In this document: one piece after another, positions 54,619 to 62,485 of the stretch
Position numbering within the stretch: position 1 is the stretch's first letter
Layout: each line of letters starts with the position of its first letter
Assembly: GCF_003008555.2 (NCBI RefSeq)
Contig: NZ_CP027665.1
Location: 2,480,001-2,544,000, forward strand
Length of the DNA: 64,000 bases
Source: Pukyongiella litopenaei
GTDB lineage: Bacteria > Pseudomonadota > Alphaproteobacteria > Rhodobacterales > Rhodobacteraceae
Direction of reading: 5' to 3'
Translations under genes and position numbers: made by a program
Notes under the pieces: generated by a model
Told to the model about the DNA's origin: nothing
Database searches by the model: none
Seen by the model: the letters and a program-made list of their open reading frames with translations, nothing else

Positions 54619-55290
54619 ATGAGCGAATCGGTAGAAGAAACGATCATCGCTGCCGTCATCGACGCGATTGCCGAGCAGCGGCTGCCCGCGGGAACCAAGC
54701 TGGGCGAGAAGGAGCTGAGCCAGCTGTTTTCGTGCAACCGGGCCAATGTCAGGCGTGCCCTGGCATCGCTCGCGGCGCAGCATGTGGTCGAACTGCGCCC
54801 GAACCGCGGTGCCTTCGTGAGCTCGCCGACGCCGAAAGAGGCGCAGGATGTTTTCGAGGCGCGCCGGGCGATCGAGCGGACCATCGCCCGCCAGGCGGCC
54901 GGGCGCGCGTCGGCTGATGAAATCGCGCGCCTGCGTCAGAATATCAGCGACGAGGTGCGCGCCCATGCGGCCGGCAACCAGCCCGAGGAACTGCGCCTTT
55001 CGCGGGCCTTCCATCTCGATATCGCGCGGGTGGCCGGCAACGCGGTGCTCGAGCGTATTCTGGCCGAGCTGACCATGCGCACGACCCTGATCCTGGGGCT
55101 GTACGGGACGGGCGAGGCCTCGAACTGCGCCAAGGACGATCATGGCTCCATCGTCGATGCGCTCGAGGCGGGGGATGCCGAACGCCTCGTGACCGAGATG
55201 GACGAACACCTGAAACATCTCGAGGCAGGGGTGAGTTTCAGCCAGCCGAAATCACCGGCCACCGGGCTGCGCAGCCAGCTGTTTGTCTGA
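54619..55290 (+). CDS. GntR family regulator (FadR/FCD type), first
   Basis: 223 residues. Winged helix 10-70 with EKELSQLFSCNRANVRRALA and RPNRGAFVSSP; C-terminal FCD effector domain with AFHLDIARVAGNAVLERIL and the metal-binding HGSIVDALEAGD. Such regulators sense small organic acids. It is divergent from the racemase/permease pair and upstream of the ABC importer, so it likely controls one or both. ATG 54619 chosen. Confidence 0.92.
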   Translation: MSESVEETIIAAVIDAIAEQRLPAGTKLGEKELSQLFSCNRANVRRALASLAAQHVVELRPNRGAFVSSPTPKEAQDVFEARRAIERTIARQAAGRASADEIARLRQNISDEVRAHAAGNQPEELRLSRAFHLDIARVAGNAVLERILAELTMRTTLILGLYGTGEASNCAKDDHGSIVDALEAGDAERLVTEMDEHLKHLEAGVSFSQPKSPATGLRSQLFV

Positions 55291-55645
55291 GCGACCGGTG
55301 ATGACCGGTCAGCGGGCGTTGCGGCTGCAAGCGCCGCAGGCGCGGGCATGATGCCCGCCCGCGAACACCGGTATCAGCCGCCCCTGCCGCAGCCGTAACC
55401 CCCACATGGCGACGCAATGACGGAAGGCGGCTCCGCAGGGCGGATGCCGTCCGCGCTGGCGCGGCGGCACCCCAAATGGCTGCATCCGGTCAACGCCGGG
55501 TGCTGCGAAACCGCCCTGACTCGCGCAGATTCACCCTCCGTGACATAGCCGTTCTGAGATATGAGATATCAGATTGCCAAACTGATACATCAGATGTAGG
55601 TTACCCGTGCCGGAGAGTTCAACTTGCGAATGAGGAGTTTCGCAC
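55291..55645. other. Intergenic region between first GntR gene and ABC operon
   Basis: 355 nt without a gene. It contains a GCGGGC-ATGAT-GCCCGC hairpin near 55342-55358 that may terminate the GntR transcript, and the palindromic operator pair at 55554-55593. No open frame with coding character was seen. Confidence 0.5.
55554..55593. promoter_or_regulatory. Inverted-repeat operators upstream of the ABC transporter
   Basis: CTGAGATATGAGATATCAG (55554-55572) is an imperfect palindrome, and CTGATACATCAG (55582-55593) is a perfect one with core CTGAT-AC-ATCAG. Both lie within 60 nt of each other and about 50-90 nt upstream of the substrate-binding protein gene, consistent with a GntR binding site pair. 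Confidence 0.55.
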
Positions 55646-56665
55646 ATGTCGTCCATCAGCCGTCGTGATCTACTGGCAGCCGGGGCTGCCGCCACCCTGA
55701 TTTCCTCCTTCGCGCTGCCCGCCGGGGCCGGGGATCGGCCCAACATAGAATTTCTCTATTCGCCGTTTGCCGACTACGCGCCGTTCTTCGTTGCCAAGGA
55801 AATGGGGTTCTTCGATGAATTCGGGGCCGACGTGACGCTGTCGCCCAAGGGCAATACCGCCGAGACGATCCAGATGCTTGCGTCGGGCAATATCGAAACC
55901 GGCGGTGCGACATGGGGGGCGGGCCTGTTCAACGCGCTCAGCCGCGGCGCGACCGTTTCGATCATCGCCACCCTGGCCCGGATGCCCGACACCGTCCCGT
56001 CGCCGTCGCCCTTCATGGTCTCGCAGGCGGCATGGGACGACGGGATCCGGACCGTTGCCGATCTCAAGGGCAAGCGCGTCGGCATCCCCGGTCCCGGCGG
56101 CTTTGGCATGTATTCGGTCGCCAAGGCGCTCGAGAAGGGCGGGCTGACGATCGACGATGTCGAGGCGGTCTATCTGCCGCCGCCGGCCACCGCCGCCGCC
56201 TTTGCCAATGGCGCGCTCGAAGCGGGCTGGAGCATCGAACCCTTTGCCGGAAAGCTCGAACAGGAAGGGCTGGGCCGCCGGCTGGTCGAGGATCATACCT
56301 TTGGCACCGAGCTTGGCCTGATCGCGTTCAACCAGGATTTCGTCACCGACAACGAGGATGCGGTGGTGCGGTTCATGGCGGGCTATCTCAAGGCCGCCCG
56401 GCTGCTCGACAATGGCGGCTGGACGGATGACGGGATCGTCGACATCGTGGCGAAGTACACCGGGACCGAACCCCAGACCCTGCGCGGTATCCCCTACACG
56501 ATCCGGTCGCAGGACGGGGCCATCGACATGGCTTCGGTGCGCGAGCAGGAGGCGTTTTTCCGCGCCCGCGGCGCGCTGGAATACGAGGGTGACGCCGATA
56601 TCGACGCGGTCTATCGGCGCGATCTGCTGAAACGCGCCAACGATCTCGTCGCGAGCAAGCCGTAA
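55646..56665 (+). CDS. ABC transporter substrate-binding protein, NMT1/SsuA-like
   Basis: 339 residues with a Tat-type signal peptide (SSISRRDLLAAGAAATL, twin Arg at 6-7). The mature part has NIEFLYSPFADYAPFFVAKEMGFFDEFGADVTL, GNIETGGATWGAG and PGPGGFGMYSVAKALEKG, matching the NMT1/THI5-like and sulfonate-binding family used for thiamine precursors, sulfonates and pyrimidines. Binds the imported compound in the periplasm. RBS GAGGAG precedes ATG 55646. First gene of a three-gene importer operon. Confidence 0.9.
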   Translation: MSSISRRDLLAAGAAATLISSFALPAGAGDRPNIEFLYSPFADYAPFFVAKEMGFFDEFGADVTLSPKGNTAETIQMLASGNIETGGATWGAGLFNALSRGATVSIIATLARMPDTVPSPSPFMVSQAAWDDGIRTVADLKGKRVGIPGPGGFGMYSVAKALEKGGLTIDDVEAVYLPPPATAAAFANGALEAGWSIEPFAGKLEQEGLGRRLVEDHTFGTELGLIAFNQDFVTDNEDAVVRFMAGYLKAARLLDNGGWTDDGIVDIVAKYTGTEPQTLRGIPYTIRSQDGAIDMASVREQEAFFRARGALEYEGDADIDAVYRRDLLKRANDLVASKP

Positions 56666-57468
56666 TGGCGGTTGCGCTTGAATCGGCCCGCCCGGCCGCG
56701 GCAGCGGTGGCGCGGCCCATGATCGAGGTCGACCGCCTGACCAAGGCCTTTTACGACAGTGAAGGCGACCGGGTGACGGTGGCGGTGTCGGATTTCAGTT
56801 TCTCGGTGGCGCAGGGCGAATTCGTCTGCATCGTCGGGCCCAGCGGTTGCGGCAAGACCACCGTGCTGCGCGTGCTTGCCGATCTCGAACAGCAACTCAG
56901 CGGCGATGTGAAACTGCACAGTGCCATGCCCCCGGCCATGGTCTTTCAGGAGGCCTCGGTCCTGCCCTGGCTGACGGTGTCCGAGAACATCGCCCTGCCG
57001 CTGAGCCTCAAGGGCGTTCCCCGCGCGCAGCAGGACGCGCGGGTCGGTGAATTGCTGGCGCTGACCGGGCTGGGAGATTTCGCCAGGGCCCGGCCGCACC
57101 AGCTGTCCGGCGGCATGAAACAGCGGGTTTCGGTGGCGCGCGCGCTGGCCGAAGACCGCGAGATCCTGCTGATGGACGAACCGTTCGGCGCGCTGGACGA
57201 ACAGACGCGGCTGGTCCTGCAGCAGGAGTTGCTGCGGATCTGGGGGGCGACCCGCAAGACGGTGGTCTTCATCACGCACAGCGTCGACGAGGCGCTGACG
57301 CTGGCCGACCGCGTGCTGGTGATGTCGCCGCGCCCGGGCAGGCTGGTGGCCGAACTGACAGTGCCGTTCGAACGGCCGCGCGACGTGGTCGAGATGCGGC
57401 GCGACAAGCGGTTCTGGGACATGACCTATGAGGTCTGGAACCTGCTGGCCGCACCGGGAGAGGTTTGA
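56665..57468 (+). CDS. ABC transporter ATP-binding protein, SsuB/TauB-like
   Basis: 267 residues. Walker A GPSGCGKTTVLRVLADL, signature LSGGMKQRVSVARALA, Walker B REILLMDEPFGALDEQ and H-loop FITHSVDEAL are all present. It energises the importer with the adjacent binding protein and permease. Its ATG overlaps the upstream stop by one base (TAATG). Confidence 0.95.
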   Translation: MAVALESARPAAAAVARPMIEVDRLTKAFYDSEGDRVTVAVSDFSFSVAQGEFVCIVGPSGCGKTTVLRVLADLEQQLSGDVKLHSAMPPAMVFQEASVLPWLTVSENIALPLSLKGVPRAQQDARVGELLALTGLGDFARARPHQLSGGMKQRVSVARALAEDREILLMDEPFGALDEQTRLVLQQELLRIWGATRKTVVFITHSVDEALTLADRVLVMSPRPGRLVAELTVPFERPRDVVEMRRDKRFWDMTYEVWNLLAAPGEV

Positions 57469-57469
57469 C

Positions 57470-58282
57470 ATGACGACATCCAGAGCCCTTACCGAAGACG
57501 AGCTGCGGCGGCTCAAGGCGCCGGCCCGGCGGGAACGGGTGTATCGTTTCGCCTCCTATTTCAGCCCGTTGCTGCTGTTGCTGCTCTGGGAACTGTCGAG
57601 CCGGTTCAACCTGATCGACCAGCGTTTCTTTCCTGCGCCGAGCGCGATTGCCGGAACCGCCTGGGGCATGGTGGTGAGCCTCGAGCTTTTCGACCATATC
57701 GGGGCGACGCTGCGCCGGATCGGGGTCGGCTATGCGATGGGGGCGGTGCCGGGGATCGTCCTGGGCCTCGTCCTGGGCCTGTCACGGCCGGTGCGCCGGC
57801 TGTTCGGGCCGATCTTTGCCGCGCTCTACCCGGTGCCGAAGATCGCGATCCTGCCGCTGATCCTGCTGATCTTCGGTGTTGGCGATGCCTCGAAATTCGT
57901 TCTGATCGCCATCGGCGTGTTCTTCCTGACCTTCTACAACACCATGGGCGGGGTGATGCAGATGCCGCAGATCTACATGGATGTCGCGAAAAACGCCGGC
58001 GCCACCCGTTTCCAGACCTTTCGCCGTTTTGCGCTGCCGGCTGCGCTGCCAAGCATCTTTACCGGTCTGAAACTGGCCGCCGGGTCATCCTACATCATCA
58101 TTGCAGCGGCCGAGTTCCTGGGCGCGCGCAGCGGTGTCGGTTTCTTCATCTGGGCATCGTGGCAGACCTTTGCCGTGTCGCGGATGTTCGTCGGCATCGT
58201 CGTGATCTCGGTCATGGGCTATCTCACGATCCTCGCCATCGAGGCGCTGGAGCGGCGTTTCGTGCCCTGGGCCAAGCATTGA
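57470..58282 (+). CDS. ABC transporter permease, SsuC/TauC-like
   Basis: 270 residues, about six transmembrane helices. The ATPase-coupling EAA motif appears as VAKNAGATRFQTFRRFALPAALPSI, with GVGDASKFVLIAIGVFFLTFYN just before. Completes the SsuABC/ThiXYZ-type importer. ATG 57470 follows directly after the ATPase gene. Confidence 0.93.
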   Translation: MTTSRALTEDELRRLKAPARRERVYRFASYFSPLLLLLLWELSSRFNLIDQRFFPAPSAIAGTAWGMVVSLELFDHIGATLRRIGVGYAMGAVPGIVLGLVLGLSRPVRRLFGPIFAALYPVPKIAILPLILLIFGVGDASKFVLIAIGVFFLTFYNTMGGVMQMPQIYMDVAKNAGATRFQTFRRFALPAALPSIFTGLKLAAGSSYIIIAAAEFLGARSGVGFFIWASWQTFAVSRMFVGIVVISVMGYLTILAIEALERRFVPWAKH

Positions 58283-58306
58283 CGGCGGCAGGGGGGTCAC
58301 ACGCAC

Positions 58307-59041
58307 ATGACACCGGTTGATACCAGCCCGGCCGCGACTGCCGCCGCGACTGCCCCGGTCACCGTATCCGAACGCATCCATCTGGCGCTGCGCCAGGAGA
58401 TCATGCGCTGCGAGATCGCGCCGGGCGCGACGCTGGACGCGGCCGCGATCGCCCGCCGTTACGGGGTCTCGAAAACGCCGGTGCGCGACGCCATGCAGCG
58501 GCTCGCCGCCGACGGGCTGGTCACGATCCTGCCGCGCAGCGGTTACCGGGTCGCGGCGATCACCTTTCAGGCGGTCCACGAGATCCTCGACCTGCGGGCG
58601 GCCATCGGCCCGCATATGGCGCGGCAGGCGGCACGCTATGCCGGGCCGGACGACATCGCCGGGATGCGCCGGATCGTGGCCGAATATGCGGCGCCGATGG
58701 ATGTGGGTGCGATGCAGCAGGTCGCGCGGCGGTTTCATCTGGCCATCGCCCGATGCAGCCGCAACAAGCGTCTTGTCACCCTGTCGGAAGGCCTGTTCGA
58801 CGAGCTCGAGCGCCTGTTGCGCTTTGCCATCGATTTCTCGGTCAAGGCGGGTGAGCATTCCGACGAACATACCGCGCTGGTCGACGCGATCGAAGCGGGC
58901 GACGGCGACCGCGCCGCGGCGATAGAAACGGACCATATCCGCCACAGCCGGGAGTTTCTGATCGAGCGCCTGATGACGCTGGGCTACCTGTCGGAAAGCG
59001 AAATCCGCGGCGGTGGCGCAGGCCGGGGAGAGCGGCGATGA
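58307..59041 (+). CDS. GntR family regulator (FCD type), second
   Basis: 244 residues. Winged helix about 22-85 (EIMRCEIAPGATLDAAAIAR, YGVSKTPVRDAMQRLAADG) and a FCD domain with RRFHLAIARCSRNKRLVTL and HTALVDAIEAGDGDRA. It lies 25 nt after the importer permease and overlaps the dehydrogenase-like gene, so the operon probably contains its own regulator, distinct from the divergent GntR at 54.6 kb. Confidence 0.9.
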   Translation: MTPVDTSPAATAAATAPVTVSERIHLALRQEIMRCEIAPGATLDAAAIARRYGVSKTPVRDAMQRLAADGLVTILPRSGYRVAAITFQAVHEILDLRAAIGPHMARQAARYAGPDDIAGMRRIVAEYAAPMDVGAMQQVARRFHLAIARCSRNKRLVTLSEGLFDELERLLRFAIDFSVKAGEHSDEHTALVDAIEAGDGDRAAAIETDHIRHSREFLIERLMTLGYLSESEIRGGGAGRGERR

Positions 59042-59952
59042 TCGCGGCCGTCGATGCGGTGGACCGGTTGTCCTCGGCGCTGGGTGGCGGTCCGGCCGCA
59101 CGGCTGGCCGCCTCGGCGCTGATCGAGGCCGATGCGCTGGGCCAGCCGCGTTTTGGCATTGCCATGCTCGGGGAATGGACGCCCGATCTGCGCCCGCCGC
59201 AGATGGGTGCGGACATGCAGGCCCTGCGCTGGCTCGACTGTTCGGGCCGTTTCGCGCCGCTCGCGGTGGCGACGGCCACGCTGGATCTGGCGGCGGCGGC
59301 CCGGCGCTTCGGTGTCGCGGCCGTGTTCCTGCGCGGGGTTCGCGGGTTCGGCCGGCTCGCGCCCTTCGTGCGTCATCTCGCCGATGCGGGCCTTGCCGGC
59401 CTCGCGGGTGCCGAGGGGCCACCATTCGTTGCGGCGCATGGCGGCACGCGCCCGGTGATCGGCACCAACCCGCTGGCATTTGCCATCGGGCAGGGCGCGG
59501 ACCGCGTGGTCATCGATGCCGCCACCAGCAGTTGCACCATGGCCGATATCCGCGAGGCCCGCGCCGATGGTAGCCCGTTGCCAGAGGGGATCGCCCTGGA
59601 TGGCCAGGGGCGGCCGACCCGCGTCGCCGCCGAGGTTGCCGCGCTGCTGCCGCGCGGCGGGCAGGTCGGGTCGCTGCTGGGTCTGGTGGTCGAACTCATG
59701 GCCGGTGTCGCGGGCGGCGGCCGGGGCGACCCGGCCGGGCGCGGCGTGTTCCTCGTCGCGTTCGATCCCGATGCGGCGGGCCGGGAAACCGATTGGCGGT
59801 CCGGGCTTGCCGGGCTTCGGCGCGACTGGACCGGGGGCGGCGGATACTGGCCGCGCGGGGGCGGGTTGCCGCCCGATGCCGCGCTGGACGCAGATTTCGA
59901 ACGCCGGCTCGACGGCTATCTCGCCGCCATGCGTGGCACGGAGGACCGGTGA
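59038..59952 (+). CDS. Ldh2/malate-lactate dehydrogenase family homologue lacking the active-site histidines
   Basis: 304 residues, short for the family (usually about 335-350). The fold is recognisable from ASALIEADALG near the N-terminus, AHGGTRPVIGTNPLAFAIG and RVVIDAATSSCTMADI. The two histidines of the family are gone: the SHG loop after the first motif reads PRFG, and the SNHFG loop reads RGFG. NAD-binding residues are partly kept. It may be catalytically altered or non-enzymatic. ATGA overlap with the GntR gene; the next gene starts at its last base. Confidence 0.7.
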   Translation: MIAAVDAVDRLSSALGGGPAARLAASALIEADALGQPRFGIAMLGEWTPDLRPPQMGADMQALRWLDCSGRFAPLAVATATLDLAAAARRFGVAAVFLRGVRGFGRLAPFVRHLADAGLAGLAGAEGPPFVAAHGGTRPVIGTNPLAFAIGQGADRVVIDAATSSCTMADIREARADGSPLPEGIALDGQGRPTRVAAEVAALLPRGGQVGSLLGLVVELMAGVAGGGRGDPAGRGVFLVAFDPDAAGRETDWRSGLAGLRRDWTGGGGYWPRGGGLPPDAALDADFERRLDGYLAAMRGTEDR

Positions 59953-61310
59953 TGCCGCAGGATCATTCAACCACCCGACCCGAACAGGTGACACACGGTA
60001 TGACGACCAATCCCGCCTCCGACCCCGTTTTGTCGATTGTCCCCGCCGACGGTCTGATCGACGAGGAACGCCGGATCGTGGTCACCGGGCTTGCCCTCGA
60101 CGAACTGGTCGCAATCTCCGCCCGCACGCGGCGATCGGGCGGGAGCGATTGGGACAGCCAGGTGACCTGTCTGGCCGACGCGCAGGGGGTGGTCGATCTG
60201 ACCCGTGACGCCCCCGTCGGCGGCGATTATGCCGAGGTTTCGCCGATGGGCCTGCTATGGGGTCAGCATCCCTCGGGCGGCGCGGGCGACGAGATCTTTG
60301 CCGACGATGTCATGCAGCCCCTCGTGACCACGCTGACCGCCGAGACCGCCGATGGTCGCCGCGCCGGGGCCGAGCTGATCCAGCGTTTCGCGGCACCGGG
60401 CGTGACGCGGCGCGAGATCCGCGAAGAAGGGCTGGTGGGCACGCTGTTCACCCCGGCCGGGCCCGGTCCGCATCCGGTTGTCGTGGTCCTGAACGGTTCG
60501 GGCGGCGGCATCAACGAACCGCGCGGCGCGCTTTTGGCATCGCGTGGCTACCAGGCCTTTGCGCTCGGCTATTTCAAGGCGCCGGGTCTCTCGCCCTATA
60601 TCACCGAAACGCCGCTCGAATACCTCGAAACCGGGCTCGGCTGGGTGCGGCGGACCCTGTCCCCCCGCAACGGTTTCGTGGCGGTCAGCGGTCAGTCGCG
60701 CGGCGGCGAACTGGCCCTGCTGATGGGCGCGACATTCCCCGATCTCGTCTCTGCCGTGATCGCCTATGTGCCCGGCGCAATGGTCCACGGCGCGCAGGGC
60801 GCGGGCGATCCCGCGCGTGGCGGCTGGCACGGGGTGACCTGGACACGGGGCGGCGCGGCGCTGCCCCACCTGTGGCAGGACAACGCGGCGGTGCATTGGC
60901 ACCCCTGGGCGGGCGATGCCCCGCCCGACCGCCACCATTCGGTTTTCTTCGAGGGGCTGAAGGATCGCGACCTCGCGGCGCGCGCGCGCATTCCGGTCGA
61001 GAACATCACCGGCCCGGTGCTGCTGATCTCGGGCCGCGACGACCGGGCCTGGCCGTCCAGCCTGTATTCCCGCATGGTGGTATCGACCCTGCGCCGGCAC
61101 GGCCATCCGCATCTGGTCCGCCACCTGGATTTCGACGACGCCGGTCACGCGATCAACCTGCCCTTCGTGCCGACCACGCAGCTTGCCCGCGAGCATCCAG
61201 TTTCCAAGGTGCCCTATACCAGCGGCGGCACGCCGTCGGGCAATGCCGGGGCCGATCGCGGGTCCTGGCGTGGCGTGCTCGAGTTTCTGGACGAGATCAC
61301 CGGCCGCTAG
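59952..61310 (+). CDS. Acyl-CoA thioester hydrolase/BAAT-like alpha/beta hydrolase
   Basis: 452 residues. The N-terminal domain (about 30-130) matches the BAAT N domain (WDSQVTCLADAQGVVDLTRD, EVSPMGLLWGQHP); the C-terminal alpha/beta hydrolase has the elbow VSGQSRGGELALLMG with Ser249, GFVAVSGQ just before it, and GHAINLPFVPT carrying the likely His. Where mammalian BAAT has Cys, this has Ser, so ester or amide hydrolysis is likelier than conjugation. ATG 59952 has GGAGG 7 nt upstream. Cotranscribed with the DUF1684 gene. Confidence 0.85.
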   Translation: MPQDHSTTRPEQVTHGMTTNPASDPVLSIVPADGLIDEERRIVVTGLALDELVAISARTRRSGGSDWDSQVTCLADAQGVVDLTRDAPVGGDYAEVSPMGLLWGQHPSGGAGDEIFADDVMQPLVTTLTAETADGRRAGAELIQRFAAPGVTRREIREEGLVGTLFTPAGPGPHPVVVVLNGSGGGINEPRGALLASRGYQAFALGYFKAPGLSPYITETPLEYLETGLGWVRRTLSPRNGFVAVSGQSRGGELALLMGATFPDLVSAVIAYVPGAMVHGAQGAGDPARGGWHGVTWTRGGAALPHLWQDNAAVHWHPWAGDAPPDRHHSVFFEGLKDRDLAARARIPVENITGPVLLISGRDDRAWPSSLYSRMVVSTLRRHGHPHLVRHLDFDDAGHAINLPFVPTTQLAREHPVSKVPYTSGGTPSGNAGADRGSWRGVLEFLDEITGR

Positions 61311-61366
61311 CCGCCGAGTTTCCAGGCGCAAGCCGACCCCCGAACTTCTTTGAAAGGACGACGAAG

Positions 61367-62257
61367 ATGCCCACGAAAGAACATCTGGAAGGCCAGTGGC
61401 GCGAATGGCGCTATGCCCATGTCGCCACGATGTTCCGCCCCTATGGCTGGACATCGCTGGTTGCCCAATACTGGCTGGAAGAGAACGACCGCGATGTCCG
61501 TTTCGACCTGTTGCCCGGACTTTGGTCGGTCAGGGACGGGCGGGTCATGTTCACGCCGCCCGCCGAGGGACCGAGCCTGTCGGTGAACGGTGCATATCCG
61601 GACCGCCCGGTCGAGATCGTTCCGGGACGCAACCAGACCTATGGTCACGGTGACAGCGTGCCGGTCTATTCCGGCGTGAACGAGGTCGAAACGATCGTGC
61701 GCACCAGGGATGACGGCGAACGGCTATTCGCGGTCCGCGTGCGCGACCCGAACCGGGCGACGCGCCCGGAGGATGCCGGTGTGACCGCGTTCGACTATGA
61801 CCCGGCATGGCGCATTCCCGGCGTGTTCACACCGACCGCGCGCGTCGATTACGAGGCCGAGACGGTCGAGGCCGGCGTCCGCGAAACCACCCCGCGCATG
61901 GGGACCTTCGCGTTCGAGCGGAATGGCAAACGCTATGACCTGGTGATCATCGGCAAGGATACCCCGAACGGCATCCAGCCGGTCGCGCATGTCCGCGACC
62001 AGACCAGCGGTCCGGTCACCTACGGGGCCGGCCGCGTCGTCGAACTGCAATTCACCGACGCTGAAAACAGCCGCATCGACTGGATCGATTTCAACTATGC
62101 GGTCGCGCTGCCCTGCGCCTTCACGAATTTCGTCACCTGTCCACTGGTGCCCGCCGAAAACCAGCTCGATTTCGAGGTGCTCGCGGGCGAGAAGCGCCCG
62201 ACGGAAACCGTGGCGCGGACGATGACCTATCAGGCGCGGGCGGATGCGGTGGGCTGA
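61367..62257 (+). CDS. DUF1684 family protein
   Basis: 296 residues. The C-terminal half has the DUF1684 pattern: FTPTARVDYEAETVEAGVRE, RMGTFAFERNGKRYDLVII, TYGAGRVVELQFTD, IDFNYAVALPCAF and CPLVPAENQLDFEVLAGE. Function is unknown but the family is often found with catabolic genes. No signal peptide. ATG 61367 is preceded by GAAAGGACGACG; it follows the hydrolase gene by 56 nt. Confidence 0.85.
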   Translation: MPTKEHLEGQWREWRYAHVATMFRPYGWTSLVAQYWLEENDRDVRFDLLPGLWSVRDGRVMFTPPAEGPSLSVNGAYPDRPVEIVPGRNQTYGHGDSVPVYSGVNEVETIVRTRDDGERLFAVRVRDPNRATRPEDAGVTAFDYDPAWRIPGVFTPTARVDYEAETVEAGVRETTPRMGTFAFERNGKRYDLVIIGKDTPNGIQPVAHVRDQTSGPVTYGAGRVVELQFTDAENSRIDWIDFNYAVALPCAFTNFVTCPLVPAENQLDFEVLAGEKRPTETVARTMTYQARADAVG

Positions 62258-62365
62258 CGCGGGCCGACCCGCGCCAAGGGTCGAAATCGCCCGGTTGCCC
62301 GAGCCTGTCAGGCAGATTGAAACCGGTTCCGGTTTTCCAATACCATCGGAATTATGCTGAACCAC

Positions 62366-62390
62366 GACGCCACCCTCGCCGGGTGGCGTC
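62366..62390. terminator. Hairpin between DUF1684 gene and the second NCS1-like gene
   Basis: GACGCCACCC and GGGTGGCGTC form a perfect 10-bp stem with a 5-nt loop (TCGCC), 109 nt past the DUF1684 stop. No U-tract follows, so termination is possible but not certain; it may instead act as a leader structure for the next gene. Confidence 0.4.
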
Positions 62391-62485
62391 GGCGTGGCGC
62401 GGCGTGGGAGGGAACAGGTCCGAAGTCGTGAGACCGGCCAGAGCGGATCCGGCAGCATCGGCGGTTTGCCAGGAGGTGTCTTGTA

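Noticed and set aside
55342-55358. Hairpin GCGGGC-ATGAT-GCCCGC as a riboswitch or small RNA
   Set aside because: A single short stem without covariation evidence or U-tract; at best a weak terminator of the GntR gene.
52181-55400. Possible attachment-site copy of the tRNA-Trp 3' end
   Set aside because: Only a 9-nt match (GCCCCTGCC, near 55380) was seen, which is too short in GC-rich DNA to call an att site.
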